Source: Cupriavidus basilensis (GTDB lineage: Bacteria; Pseudomonadota; Gammaproteobacteria; Burkholderiales; Burkholderiaceae). From it: 64,000 nucleotides of DNA. A program made the translations under genes and the position numbers. Location of the stretch: the NCBI RefSeq assembly GCF_000832305.1, contig NZ_CP010536.1:2418001-2482000 (forward strand), written 5' to 3'. This document shows, in pieces, positions 1 to 8,557 of the stretch (position 1 is the stretch's first letter; every line of letters starts with the position of its first letter). Under the pieces are notes generated by a model that made no database searches, had not been told where the DNA came from, and worked only from the letters and a program-made list of their open reading frames with translations.

Positions 1-989
1 TTCGCGGCCTGCTTGGCCTGGCCGAAGCCGCAGGCATCCCCGGTGGCGTAAAGGCGACGACGGAATGGTTCCCCGCCAAGGAACGCTCGATCGCCATCGG
101 CTGGTTCAACATCGGCTCGTCGATCGGCGCGCTGTGCGCCCCGCCGCTGGTCGTGTGGACGATCCTGAACGGCGGCTGGCAACGGGCCTTCATCATCGTC
201 GGCGCGCTGGGCGTGGCATGGACCGTGCTTTGGATGCTCTGCTACAAGCATCCGAAGAACCAGCAGCGCCTGTCGGACCAGGAACGCGAGTACATCCTTG
301 CCGGCCAGGAGGCGCAGCACAAGGATGCCAACATGGCCAAGGCAAGCTGGCTCGAGATCATGCGCAGCCGGAATTTCTGGTCGATCGCGATTCCCCGTTT
401 CCTGTCGGAGCCGGCCTGGCAGACCTTCAACGCCTGGATTCCGCTTTACATGGCAACCGAGCGCCATATGAACATCAAGGAGATCGCGATGTTTGCATGG
501 CTGCCCTTCCTCGCCGCCGACATCGGCTGCGTGCTGGGGGGCTATCTCAGCCCGTGGTTCCACAAGCACCTCAAGGTGTCGCTGTTTACCTCGCGCAAGC
601 TGGTCATGCTGGTCGGCTGCCTGGCGATGATCGGTCCGGCCTGCGTGGGCCTGGTGGACAGCCCGTACAGCGCCATCGCGCTGTTGTGCGTCGGCGGCTT
701 CGCCCACCAGACCTTGTCGGGCGCGCTCTACTCGATCACGTCAGACGCGTTCGGCAAGAACGAAGTGGCGACAGCCACCGGCCTGGCCGGCATGAGCGGC
801 TACCTGGGCGCGACCCTGTTCACGCTGCTGTTCGGCATCGCCGTCACGCATATCGGCTACAGCCCGCTGTTCGTCCTGCTGGCAGTGTTCGACCTGATCG
901 CCGCCGCCATCGTCTTCCTGATGGCGCGTGAACGCGCTGCGCCCGGCGCGGCGGCTGCCAACCTCGGCTCCCCCGCACTCCACTCCTGA
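1..989 (+). CDS. MFS transporter, C-terminal part (5' end outside window)
   Basis: The reading frame is open from the left edge and ends at 989, so the start lies upstream. The protein is a major facilitator superfamily carrier of the anion:cation symporter (ACS) type, which takes up organic acids such as hexuronates, tartrate or phthalate-like compounds. Visible landmarks are the segment ending in EWFPAKERSIAIGWFN, the conserved stretch after TM4 in this subfamily, then a cytoplasmic loop (HPKNQQRLSDQER) and six C-terminal membrane segments. The porin gene starts about 200 bases downstream on the same strand, so an outer-membrane porin and inner-membrane carrier may serve the same substrate. 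The substrate cannot be read from sequence. Confidence 0.9.
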   Translation, partial: RGLLGLAEAAGIPGGVKATTEWFPAKERSIAIGWFNIGSSIGALCAPPLVVWTILNGGWQRAFIIVGALGVAWTVLWMLCYKHPKNQQRLSDQEREYILAGQEAQHKDANMAKASWLEIMRSRNFWSIAIPRFLSEPAWQTFNAWIPLYMATERHMNIKEIAMFAWLPFLAADIGCVLGGYLSPWFHKHLKVSLFTSRKLVMLVGCLAMIGPACVGLVDSPYSAIALLCVGGFAHQTLSGALYSITSDAFGKNEVATATGLAGMSGYLGATLFTLLFGIAVTHIGYSPLFVLLAVFDLIAAAIVFLMARERAAPGAAAANLGSPALHS

Positions 990-1190
990 CACCTGACGAA
1001 ACACAGGCCGCGTCAAGCCTGCCGGGCCCGAACGCACACGCGTTCGTGGCCCAGGCGAAGTGCCGCCCACGATTGGCGGACGCACGCCCACCGGCACGGC
1101 GCACGGATAGCGGCTCGCGGTTGTGCAAGAACATCGGCACGGGACCAGCCGTGCTCGAAAAATCCAAGAACCTTAGAGGAGATCGTTGAA

Positions 1191-2279
1191 ATGAGAATGA
1201 AATTGCTTGCCGCCACAATGGCTGCCCTGGCCGCTGGCGGCGCAAATGCTCAGTCGAGCGTGACGCTGTATGGCGTGGCGGATGCCGGCCTCGAATACAC
1301 GAACAAATCCTCCGCGACAGCCGCTGGCGCTCCCGGCGGCAACGCTTATCGGCTGACCTCGGGCAATCAGTCCGGCTCGCGTTGGGGCATGCGCGGCGTC
1401 GAGGATATCGGCGGCGGCCTGAAGGGCATCTTCGTGCTGGAAAGCGGCGTGAACTTCGACACCGGCTCGTCGGGGCAAGGTGGCCGCCTCTTCGGGCGCG
1501 CAGCCTATGTCGGCCTGCAAAGCCCGTACGGCACGTTCACCCTGGGCCGCCACACGACCCCGTTCTTCGACTTCGGCCTGCTCTACGATCCGATGGCGAT
1601 CTCGACACGCTACGGCATTACCTCGACCGCGCCGGAATTTGGCTCGCGTGCCGACAACAGCGGCAAGTACACCGGCACGTTCGGCGGCCTGACCGTGTCC
1701 GGTCTCTACAGCTTCACCAACAATGGCAACGAGGTGGCGGGAGCCTTCACCAACGGGCGCGAATACAGCTTCCTGGCCAGCTACGCGGCGGGTCCCTTCG
1801 CGATGGGCGCGGCTTATGACCAGGCGAACAACACCGGGGCTGCCAGTGCGCAGATGATTCGCCGTGCCACCGCGGCTGGCTCGTACACGCTGGGCGTTGC
1901 CAAGGCATTCCTGGGCTACCGCTGGGCAAAGGCTTACAACGGCGCCTCGCTGCCCGGCGGCCAGTTCACCAACGGCGGGTCGAACCTGTACTGGGCAGGC
2001 CTGGCCTACCAGCTGACCCCGGCATTCTCGCTGACAGGCGCCGCGTACTACCAGGACTTCCGCAATAGCGGCGCCGACCCTTGGGACTTCGTCGCGACAG
2101 CGGATTACGCCTTGTCCAAGCGCACCGACCTTTACGCTTCCCTGTCTTACGTCAAGAACAAGGGCAACTCAAACCTGAGCGTGAACGGCTTCAACAACAA
2201 CAGCCCGACCGATAGTGCGTACGTTCAGGCTGGCGCGAACCAGTTTGGCGCAACGCTCGGCATTCGCCACAAGTTCTGA
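1191..2279 (+). CDS. Gram-negative porin (OmpC-like, trimeric general porin)
   Basis: A 362-residue outer-membrane porin of the beta-proteobacterial Porin_4 type. The signal peptide is MRMKLLAATMAALAAGGANA, cleaved before QSSVTLYGVADAGLEY, the hallmark start of Burkholderiales porins. The typical SRWGMRG and ALSKRTDLYASLSYVKNKG segments follow, and the protein ends in the C-terminal phenylalanine (GIRHKF) recognised by the BAM machinery. A good ribosome site (GAGGAG) lies about ten bases before the ATG. It allows passive diffusion of small hydrophilic solutes and probably works with the MFS carrier upstream. The 200 bases between the two genes hold no recognisable gene. Confidence 0.95.
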   Translation: MRMKLLAATMAALAAGGANAQSSVTLYGVADAGLEYTNKSSATAAGAPGGNAYRLTSGNQSGSRWGMRGVEDIGGGLKGIFVLESGVNFDTGSSGQGGRLFGRAAYVGLQSPYGTFTLGRHTTPFFDFGLLYDPMAISTRYGITSTAPEFGSRADNSGKYTGTFGGLTVSGLYSFTNNGNEVAGAFTNGREYSFLASYAAGPFAMGAAYDQANNTGAASAQMIRRATAAGSYTLGVAKAFLGYRWAKAYNGASLPGGQFTNGGSNLYWAGLAYQLTPAFSLTGAAYYQDFRNSGADPWDFVATADYALSKRTDLYASLSYVKNKGNSNLSVNGFNNNSPTDSAYVQAGANQFGATLGIRHKF

Positions 2280-2386
2280 TCCGGTGCGCGACGCCGGCAT
2301 CCTGACCGATGCCGGCGTGGTGGCGGCCAAGGCCGGCGCGGCCAGCCGTTTATAATGAGCGCCCATCCGCCCCGCCACCCAGCCGC

Positions 2387-2665
2387 ATGCCGTCAAACCC
2401 GCAAGACTCCTGCCAATCCGCCCAGCCAACCGAAGGGCAGCCGGGGTCACAGCCGAATTCACCACGCGGCGACGAAAGCCTGTTCGACCGCCCGGACAGC
2501 CCGTGCATCGGCATCTGCTCGACCTTGTTCGACGAGATCTGCCAGGGTTGCGGGCGCAGCGCCATGGAAGTCAGCAACTGGGTCTTCATGGACGACAAGG
2601 AAAAGCAGGCCGTGTGGGAACGCATCACGCGCGAGGGCAAAGGCAAGCGCTTCCGCCAGGGCTGA
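2387..2665 (+). CDS. DUF1289 domain-containing small protein
   Basis: A 92-residue protein. The C-terminal half carries the DUF1289 signature: DSPCIGICSTLFDEICQGCGRS, with four cysteines in the pattern CxxxC...CxxC, followed by a tryptophan-rich WVFMDDKEKQAVWERI segment. The family probably binds a metal or Fe-S cluster through these cysteines, but its function is unknown. The ATG at 2387 was chosen because residues upstream of it are low-complexity and unlike the family. The N-terminal 35 residues (Ser/Gln/Pro-rich) look disordered. A short GAGCC/GGCTC hairpin directly after the stop may end transcription. Confidence 0.85.
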   Translation: MPSNPQDSCQSAQPTEGQPGSQPNSPRGDESLFDRPDSPCIGICSTLFDEICQGCGRSAMEVSNWVFMDDKEKQAVWERITREGKGKRFRQG

Positions 2666-2711
2666 GCCAGGGCCGGCTCTTGCGCCCACGGTGGCCGGCT
2701 TAAGCGTAGCT

Positions 2712-3425
2712 TCAGCCGCCTGCCAGCCGCGGCTCCATATCCTCCACCTCGCGCCGCTCCAGCCGCTGGCGCGCAAGCTTGCGCCAGTTCTCGGCCAGTG
2801 CCGGCAGCGTCGCCATGACGCACAGGGCGCCCGCATCCAGCCGATCCACATAGAGCACGTGCAGCAGCCGCTGCAGGCTCCAGTCCGGATACGGCCGCTC
2901 GACCAGCACCAGGCTGTCGCCCCGCTCCAGGCCGCCCTCTTCCAGCACCCGGTAGTACCAGCCCGTGCGCAGGCTTTGCTGGACCGCGCGCGCCATGCCG
3001 GCGTGCCCGAACCGATGGTTCAGCTTCCAGCATGGCTGGCGCGCCTGCGACACCTCGACCAAGGCCCCGCCCAGGCGAAAACGATCGCCAATGCAGACAT
3101 CGGCCTCGGTCAGGCCAGCGGTGCTCACGTTCTCGCCAAACGCGCCGGGCCGTGCCAGTACCTCGGCCGCCTGCGTGGACAGCGGCGAGAGTTCCTCGCG
3201 CCAGGCCGGATAGTGATCGAAGGCGTAGTGGTGAATGGCCTTTTCCGGGCCGCCATGGTGCCTGGGGTCGCCCTGCCCGTCTCCAGCCAACCCCAGCACG
3301 GTGACGCGCACCGCCCCGTCCACCGCCTGCTTGTCGATGCCGCTAGGCACGCCCTTGGGCCCAAACGGGCGCACGGTGCCCAGCAACACGCAGCCAATTG
3401 GAATGGACACCCCGGTCATCGTCAT
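2712..3425 (-). CDS. MOSC domain protein (YiiM family)
   Basis: A protein of about 237 residues with a MOSC (molybdenum cofactor sulfurase C-terminal) domain. Recognisable parts are an N-terminal strand (SIPIGCVLLGTVRPFG), the motif GDGQGDPRHHGGPEKAIHHY and the conserved FGENVSTAGLTE. The family includes YiiM/YuaD proteins involved in reduction of N-hydroxylated compounds using molybdenum cofactor. The C-terminal region matches the 3-alpha domain seen in YiiM. Its ATG overlaps the stop of the acylase gene upstream (ATGA at 3422-3425), so the two are translationally coupled and form an operon. The exact substrate is unknown. The alternative ATG at 3419 would remove only two residues. Confidence 0.88.
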   Translation of the reverse strand: MTMTGVSIPIGCVLLGTVRPFGPKGVPSGIDKQAVDGAVRVTVLGLAGDGQGDPRHHGGPEKAIHHYAFDHYPAWREELSPLSTQAAEVLARPGAFGENVSTAGLTEADVCIGDRFRLGGALVEVSQARQPCWKLNHRFGHAGMARAVQQSLRTGWYYRVLEEGGLERGDSLVLVERPYPDWSLQRLLHVLYVDRLDAGALCVMATLPALAENWRKLARQRLERREVEDMEPRLAGG

Positions 3426-5884
3426 CGCCTGCCGGCCGGTTGCAGCACCAGCGTGTCGAATGCCTCGTTGCCCGGCGCGCGGCGGCCCGGCGCCATGGTG
3501 ATGTACTGCACCGCGGCCCACTTGTCGGTCCAGTCGCGGTAATGGGTCGATGTCACGTTGCCCGATTGCCCGGTCGAATCCATGAAGCGCGACTCGGCCA
3601 GGTCCGACAGGTCGTAGATGGCACGCAGGCTGGCCGCGTGCACGCTCTCGAACGGCGCCGCCTCGTCACGCAGGTTGTGGCGCCCCACGTTGACCGTGTA
3701 GGTGTCGCCGCCACTGGGCACCTTGACGTTGAACAAACCCGACAGGTAAGGCTGCTTGCCGAACGGCTTGTGCTCGGAGCGGGCCGCGTGCGCCTGGCCC
3801 CAGCGCCAGCGCTCAGGCTTGTCGCCGTAGCGCCGGTCCAGGTCGGCAATGGCGAGACGCCAGGCTTTGGCCACGGCATCGTCGCAGCTCTCCGTTGCCG
3901 GGGTGGTGCTGTCGTCGCACCAGAACGTGCCTTGCCCCCGCGGATTGCGCAATACGTTGAGCATGGGCTGCTGCACGTTACGCTGCTCCCACAGGCGGTT
4001 GAACAGCGTATCTCCGACCTTGTCCTCGAACAGCACGCGCGACAGCTCGCGCAGCCATGCGGTTGCGACCAGCGGCTCGGACAGCCCGGGCTGCATATCG
4101 CCATCCCATTTGCGCAGCGATGCGATCAGCGCGCGCTCGCGCTCCGGCAGCGCCGGGTCGCTGGCAATGGGAGATGCCAGCAGCAGCGGCAAGGCATCGC
4201 GCACGGCAAGCGAGAGCGTGTCTTTCTGGATCGCGCCAAAACTGTCCAAGGTGTGCCGCTCGGTGGCGTCGATCAGCGTGCGGATGCGCTGGTAGCGATA
4301 CGGCACGGTCCATTCGCTGGTCAGGAAGTACGGGTAGTCGTCCTCGACGATCTTCTGGTTGGCGGTGGCGATCACGCCCTCGGGCGGATTGAAGCTGCGC
4401 GGCAATTGCTCGAAGGGGATGAAGCCGCTCCAGTCGTAGCGCGCGTCCCAGCCGGGGGCCGGCGCCAGCCCTTTCAGGTCATTGTCGGCGCGGCGCAGCG
4501 GCACGCGGCCCGGCGCGATAAAGCCGATGTTGCCGTCGACATCGGCGTAGACGATGTTCTGCTGCGGCGAATGGAAATCGCGCAGCGCCGCCAGGAAGCT
4601 GGCCCAGTCGGTAGCGCGGTTCAGCGCCAGCCCGGCCTGCACGGTCCGGTCGTCGGCACGCAGCGCGGTCCACTGGAAGGCCACCACGTACTGTGCCCCG
4701 AGCGGGGCCGCGGCCGTCGCCACCGGCTCGGCCGCATCCGAAATCACCGGGCCATGGCGCGTCTCACGCACGTTCAGCGTCACGTCGGGTGCGCCCTTGA
4801 CGTGGATGGTCTCGGTGCGCGTGACGAACTCAGCCCAGCCGTCCGGCGTCTGGTAACGCTGCGTGCTGCCAGGCTGCAAGCGCTCGATATAGAGATCCTG
4901 CACATCCGGCGCGGTATTGGTGAAGCCCCAGGCGATGCGCTGGTTATGCCCGAGCACCACCGCCGGCATGCCGGGCAGCGTAGCGCCCGTGACATCCAGC
5001 CCGGGAGCCTGCATCTGGGCGAAGTACCACAGCGCCGGCGCCTGCAGCCCGAGGTGCGGATCATTGGCCAGCAGCGGCTTGCCCGAGCGGGTATGGGCGC
5101 CCGACACCACCCAGTTGTTCGAGCCCATGCCCTCCACATAGCCCGCCGGCGCCTGCTGCTCGACTCGCGCCATGGCCGTGGCCAGCGGCGCCAGGTGCCG
5201 GTAGAGATTGCCGTAATCCATGGTACGCAGCGGCCGCTCGCCAGGATAAGGCGCCAGCAGCTCGTTGATGCGCGACACCGGCAGCACCTGCGCCAGCCGC
5301 ATGCGCAGCGTCTCCTGGGTCCAGTTGCCGCCCAGGTCCCACGCCATCATGGTCTGCCAGGCCAGCGTATCGGCCGGCTCCCAGTGCTCGGGCCGGGTAC
5401 GCAAGATCAGGAACTCCGGCGGCAACGGCCCCTTGCGGCCATCGATACAGGCATTCACGCCATCGGCATAGGCCTGCAGCATGGCGCGGGTCTCGGCGGA
5501 GGATTGGGCCAGGATGGCTTCGGCATTACGCCGCACGCCCAGGGTACGCAGGAAACGGTCGGTATCCAGCGCGCTCGGCCCCAGGATTTCCGCCAGCCGG
5601 CCGGACGCGATGCGCTTGTTCATCTGCAACTGCCACAGCCGATCCTGCGCATGGACGAAGCCTAGCGCAAAGTAGGCATCCTGTGCATTGGCCGCCTTGA
5701 TATGCGGCACGGCATGGCGGTCCCGCACGATCGATACGCTTTCGCGCAAGCCGGGCAGCTTCAGCGTGCCCGCGGTCTGCGGCTGCGATGCCTGCCGATA
5801 CCAGACATAAGCGCCAAACGCGCAGACCAGCAGCAGCACCGCCAGCGTCAATACCAGCCAGGTCAGCCGTTTCAACCAACGCAT
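3422..5884 (-). CDS. Penicillin acylase family Ntn hydrolase
   Basis: An 820-residue precursor of the penicillin G acylase / acyl-homoserine lactone acylase superfamily. The N-terminus has one membrane or signal segment (LTWLVLTLAVLLLVCAFGAYVWY). The alpha-chain region contains FALGFVHAQDRLWQLQMNKR. The autocatalytic processing site GMGSNNWVVSG lies near residue 254, where the serine becomes the N-terminal nucleophile of the beta chain. Such enzymes hydrolyse amide bonds of acylated small molecules in the periplasm. Whether the substrate is a quorum-sensing lactone, a beta-lactam side chain or another amide cannot be told. It is followed by the coupled MOSC gene. The start gives a clean positively charged signal (MRWLKRL). 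Confidence 0.9.
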   Translation of the reverse strand: MRWLKRLTWLVLTLAVLLLVCAFGAYVWYRQASQPQTAGTLKLPGLRESVSIVRDRHAVPHIKAANAQDAYFALGFVHAQDRLWQLQMNKRIASGRLAEILGPSALDTDRFLRTLGVRRNAEAILAQSSAETRAMLQAYADGVNACIDGRKGPLPPEFLILRTRPEHWEPADTLAWQTMMAWDLGGNWTQETLRMRLAQVLPVSRINELLAPYPGERPLRTMDYGNLYRHLAPLATAMARVEQQAPAGYVEGMGSNNWVVSGAHTRSGKPLLANDPHLGLQAPALWYFAQMQAPGLDVTGATLPGMPAVVLGHNQRIAWGFTNTAPDVQDLYIERLQPGSTQRYQTPDGWAEFVTRTETIHVKGAPDVTLNVRETRHGPVISDAAEPVATAAAPLGAQYVVAFQWTALRADDRTVQAGLALNRATDWASFLAALRDFHSPQQNIVYADVDGNIGFIAPGRVPLRRADNDLKGLAPAPGWDARYDWSGFIPFEQLPRSFNPPEGVIATANQKIVEDDYPYFLTSEWTVPYRYQRIRTLIDATERHTLDSFGAIQKDTLSLAVRDALPLLLASPIASDPALPERERALIASLRKWDGDMQPGLSEPLVATAWLRELSRVLFEDKVGDTLFNRLWEQRNVQQPMLNVLRNPRGQGTFWCDDSTTPATESCDDAVAKAWRLAIADLDRRYGDKPERWRWGQAHAARSEHKPFGKQPYLSGLFNVKVPSGGDTYTVNVGRHNLRDEAAPFESVHAASLRAIYDLSDLAESRFMDSTGQSGNVTSTHYRDWTDKWAAVQYITMAPGRRAPGNEAFDTLVLQPAGRR

Positions 5885-6074
5885 CGATCCCTCTCCCCGC
5901 GTGGCGTGTCGCGCCCGCGCCTTTATTTATGTTTTTGGTCCCACGCCTCTTGCCCCGTGCGCAGGTCCGCGTTCAGTCCCGCGTTCAATCCTGCTGGCCG
6001 GCCAATGGCACTCCGGCATTATCGCCGAATCATGCCTGCAGCCAACGTGAATCGAGCCAGCGAACCCACCCATG

Positions 6075-6099
6075 AAAAATGCCCGGACCAGCCGGGCAT
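6075..6099 (-). terminator. Rho-independent terminator of the aldehyde dehydrogenase gene
   Basis: An 8-bp perfect stem (ATGCCCGG / CCGGGCAT) with a 5-base loop. On the reverse strand it is followed by a run of T. It sits 20-45 bases after the stop of the aldehyde dehydrogenase at 6122. Confidence 0.8.
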
Positions 6100-6121
6100 C
6101 GTTCCTCGCCAACCGCCGGCC

Positions 6122-7555
6122 TCAGGCAGCCGGCTTCTTCATCTGCAGCGACTTGTACTCGAGGAATTCCTCGAGCCCGTACTTGCCGGCCTCGCGCCCG
6201 TTGCCGGACTGCTTGTAGCCGCCAAACGGCGCCTGCATGTTGAACGGGCCACCGTTGATGTCAACCTGGCCGGTGCGGATCCGGCGCGCCACGCGGATGG
6301 CGCGCGCCTCGTCGCCCGACCACACGCCGCCGCCCAGCCCGTAGATGCTGTCGTTGGCGATGCGCACGGCATCTTCCTCGGTGTCGTAGCAGATGATCGA
6401 CAGCACCGGGCCGAAGATCTCTTCCTGCGCCACCGTAGCCTTGGGATCGACGTTGCCCAGCACCGTCGGCTTGACGAAAAAGCCCTTGTCCAGCCCTTCG
6501 GGCGCCTCGGGGCCGCCTGCGACCAGCTCGGCGCCCTCGTTGATGCCGCGCTGGATATAGCCGGTCACGCGGTCCTTCTGCGCGGCTGAAATCAGCGGGC
6601 CAAGGCGGCTGGATTCCAGCAACGGGTCGCCCACGGTATAGCCCTCGACCACCTTCCTGGCAATGGCCTTGACCTCGTCGTAGCGCGCGCGGGGCACCAG
6701 CATGCGGGTATGCGCCGAGCAGGTCTGCCCGGAGTTGAGAAAACAGGCGCCCACGGTACCCTTGACCGCGGCAGCCAGGTCCGCGTCGTCCAGGATCACC
6801 GAAGCGGACTTGCCGCCCAGCTCCAGCGCCACGCGCTTGACGCTCTGCGCGCCCAGCTCCGACACCCGCTTGCCGGCGCGCGTCGAACCCGTGAACGACA
6901 CCATGTCGACTTCCGGGTGGCTGGCCAGGACCTCGCCCACCACCGGACCGTAGCCGGTGACCAGGTTGAACACCCCCGGCGGCAGCCCGGCGGCTTCGAT
7001 CACCTCCGCCAACACGAAGGCATTGAGCGGCGCCACTTCGGATGGCTTGAGCACCACCGTGCAGCCCGCGGCCAGCGCCGGCGCCACTTTCAGCGTGATC
7101 TGGTTGAGTGGGTAGTTCCACGGCGTAATGGCCGCGACCACCCCCACCGGCTCCCGAACCACCAGGGAATTGCCGACCTCTTCCTCGAACGCGAAGGTAT
7201 CGAGCAGCTTGGCGGCCTGTGCCCAGTTGTAGACCGGGCCGCCCACCTGAATGGCGCGCGCCATCTTGATCGGCATGCCGACTTCGCCGGCGATCAGTTG
7301 CGCCAGTTCCTCGCTGCGCGCCTTCAGGCCCTCCGCAATCTTGCGGATATAGCCTGCGCGCACGCTGGGCGGCGTGGCCGACCAGCTGTCGAAGGCGGCT
7401 CGCGCTGCCTGGATAGCATCCTCGGCGTCGCGCGCGTGGCCTTCGGGGATGCGGCCCATGACGGCTTCGGTCGTGGAGTGGATAACGTTGATCAGGCCGG
7501 TACCGTGCGGGGCAACCCACTTACCGTTGATAAAGAGTTTGTCTCGTTGTTGCAT
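6122..7555 (-). CDS. NAD(P)-dependent aldehyde dehydrogenase family protein
   Basis: A 477-residue aldehyde dehydrogenase superfamily enzyme that oxidises aldehydes to acids in the cytoplasm. It shows the cofactor-binding segment PWNYPLNQ, the glutamate motif ELGGKSA and the catalytic cysteine in [12 protein letters not shown]. The C-terminal [26 protein letters not shown] is typical of the broad betaine/aryl-aldehyde group. The ATG at 7555 ([14 protein letters not shown]) was preferred over an in-frame start 21 codons upstream because family members begin at this point. The gene stands alone, with its own terminator downstream and a palindromic operator-like site upstream in the divergent region. 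The substrate is not determined by sequence. Confidence 0.92.
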   Translation of the reverse strand: MQQRDKLFINGKWVAPHGTGLINVIHSTTEAVMGRIPEGHARDAEDAIQAARAAFDSWSATPPSVRAGYIRKIAEGLKARSEELAQLIAGEVGMPIKMARAIQVGGPVYNWAQAAKLLDTFAFEEEVGNSLVVREPVGVVAAITPWNYPLNQITLKVAPALAAGCTVVLKPSEVAPLNAFVLAEVIEAAGLPPGVFNLVTGYGPVVGEVLASHPEVDMVSFTGSTRAGKRVSELGAQSVKRVALELGGKSASVILDDADLAAAVKGTVGACFLNSGQTCSAHTRMLVPRARYDEVKAIARKVVEGYTVGDPLLESSRLGPLISAAQKDRVTGYIQRGINEGAELVAGGPEAPEGLDKGFFVKPTVLGNVDPKATVAQEEIFGPVLSIICYDTEEDAVRIANDSIYGLGGGVWSGDEARAIRVARRIRTGQVDINGGPFNMQAPFGGYKQSGNGREAGKYGLEEFLEYKSLQMKKPAA

Positions 7556-7710
7556 GGCCACAGTTTTCAGTTGGGTGAATAGGCGGGTGCAAATTTTGTT
7601 ACTTTTATGGTGCATCACATTGTAGTGCGCTTTGGCGACTCGTTTTTTTGCAGCGCGCCAGCAGCCACAAACAACGTGGCGATAATCGGCCGGCGCGCCG
7701 CATGACGCAA

Positions 7711-7728
7711 AGTGCGGTATACCACACT
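7711..7728. promoter_or_regulatory. Operator-like palindrome in divergent intergenic region
   Basis: The site AGTGCGGTATACCACACT is an 18-bp palindrome with one mismatched pair, centred on TA. It lies between the aldehyde dehydrogenase (reverse) and the hypothetical gene at 7761 (forward). The GGTATACC core resembles sites of GntR-family repressors, but no such regulator is encoded nearby. Assignment as an operator is inference. Confidence 0.4.
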
Positions 7729-7760
7729 ACGCTGCGCGGCCTATCACAATGGAGCGAGAC

Positions 7761-8375
7761 ATGACCGATCCGGTTTTTCATAAGACCGAGCAAGGCCAGG
7801 ACGAAATCCGCGCGCGCGCGCGCAAACTGGACCATAAGCTGCGCGCCTTGCTGCTGATCGTCAATGGCGAGCGCCGACGCAGCGAGCTGCTGGCACAGAC
7901 CGGCGGCATGGGCGTGGGGCCGGAAAGCATCGACGCCCTGCTGGCCGCCGGCCTGATCCGCGCGGAGCATGCGCCACAGCCTGCGGCAGCGGCGACCAGC
8001 CCCGCAAACCCGGGCACCAGCGTGGATCGCCACGGCGAGGCCAAGGCCGACAGCCTGTTTCCTATGCACGGCATGCGCGGTGCCGACGTGGCGTCATGGG
8101 ACGACGCCTTGCCTGCGCCAGCCTCACCGCAACGCGCTGGCGGCACTTACCAGCAGCTTTATCACTTCTACACGGATGTCATCGGCCATCACCTGGGCCT
8201 GCGCGGCTACCTGCTGCAAGTCAAGGTGGAAAAGGCCGGCAGCCCGGCGGAACTGGCGGCGCTGCGCGACCCGCTATACAGCGCCCTGCACAAGGCCAAA
8301 GGGGAAATCACCGCCGGCGCCATCATCGACCAGCTCGACAAGATGGTGCGCGACGACGGGCATGCATCGGCCTGA
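7761..8375 (+). CDS. Conserved hypothetical protein (204 aa)
   Basis: Not recognised as a named family. The N-terminal 65 residues read like a small winged-helix or helix bundle (LDHKLRALLLIVNGERRRSELLAQ...IDALLAAGLI), a pattern seen in many Ralstonia/Cupriavidus proteins. An Ala/Pro-rich linker follows, then a mostly helical C-terminal region (YHFYTDVIGHHLGLRGYLLQVKVEKA). There is no signal peptide. The ATG at 7761 is preferred because GGAG lies eight bases before it; an in-frame ATG at 7749 has no such site. A strong hairpin terminator follows at 8433. Function unknown. Confidence 0.75.
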   Translation: MTDPVFHKTEQGQDEIRARARKLDHKLRALLLIVNGERRRSELLAQTGGMGVGPESIDALLAAGLIRAEHAPQPAAAATSPANPGTSVDRHGEAKADSLFPMHGMRGADVASWDDALPAPASPQRAGGTYQQLYHFYTDVIGHHLGLRGYLLQVKVEKAGSPAELAALRDPLYSALHKAKGEITAGAIIDQLDKMVRDDGHASA

Positions 8376-8432
8376 GTGGCCTGGGTGGCCTGAGTGGCCG
8401 CAATGGATCCCTGCAGGGTGCACCACAAAAGC

Positions 8433-8461
8433 AAGAAGGGCCGCACATGGCGGCCCTTCTT
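8433..8461 (+). terminator. Strong hairpin terminator
   Basis: A 12-bp perfect inverted repeat (AAGAAGGGCCGC / GCGGCCCTTCTT) with a 5-base loop, located 58 bases after the stop of the hypothetical gene. Its symmetry with A and T flanks means it can act in both directions. It precedes the broken ybiT copy. Confidence 0.75.
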
Positions 8462-8484
8462 GTTCGCTCGGCTGGCGCTGCGGC

Positions 8485-8556
8485 TTAGCCGTCGATACCC
8501 TGCGACTCCAGGTACTCGTCATACGTAAACACGCGGTCGTGCGAGACGAGCCTCAT
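8485..8556 (-). pseudogene. Remnant of the ybiT 3' end (duplicate of 16745-16880)
   Basis: Read on the reverse strand this stretch encodes LVSHDRVF followed directly by [13 protein letters not shown] and a stop. That is the last part of the intact YbiT protein at 16745-18355 with about 22 residues between VF and TYDEY removed in frame. The nucleotide match is nearly exact on both sides of the deletion. It abuts the 3' end of the acyl-CoA synthetase gene (stop at 8558). The 8.2-kb block between the remnant and intact ybiT is therefore flanked by copies of the same gene end. Confidence 0.85.
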
Positions 8557-8557
8557 A

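Noticed and set aside
3398..5665. Long open frame of about 755 codons on the forward strand opposite the penicillin acylase gene
   Set aside because: GC-rich DNA leaves the antisense frame open by codon bias. The protein is Arg/His/Gln-rich with no domain, and the reverse strand encodes a complete, conserved acylase.
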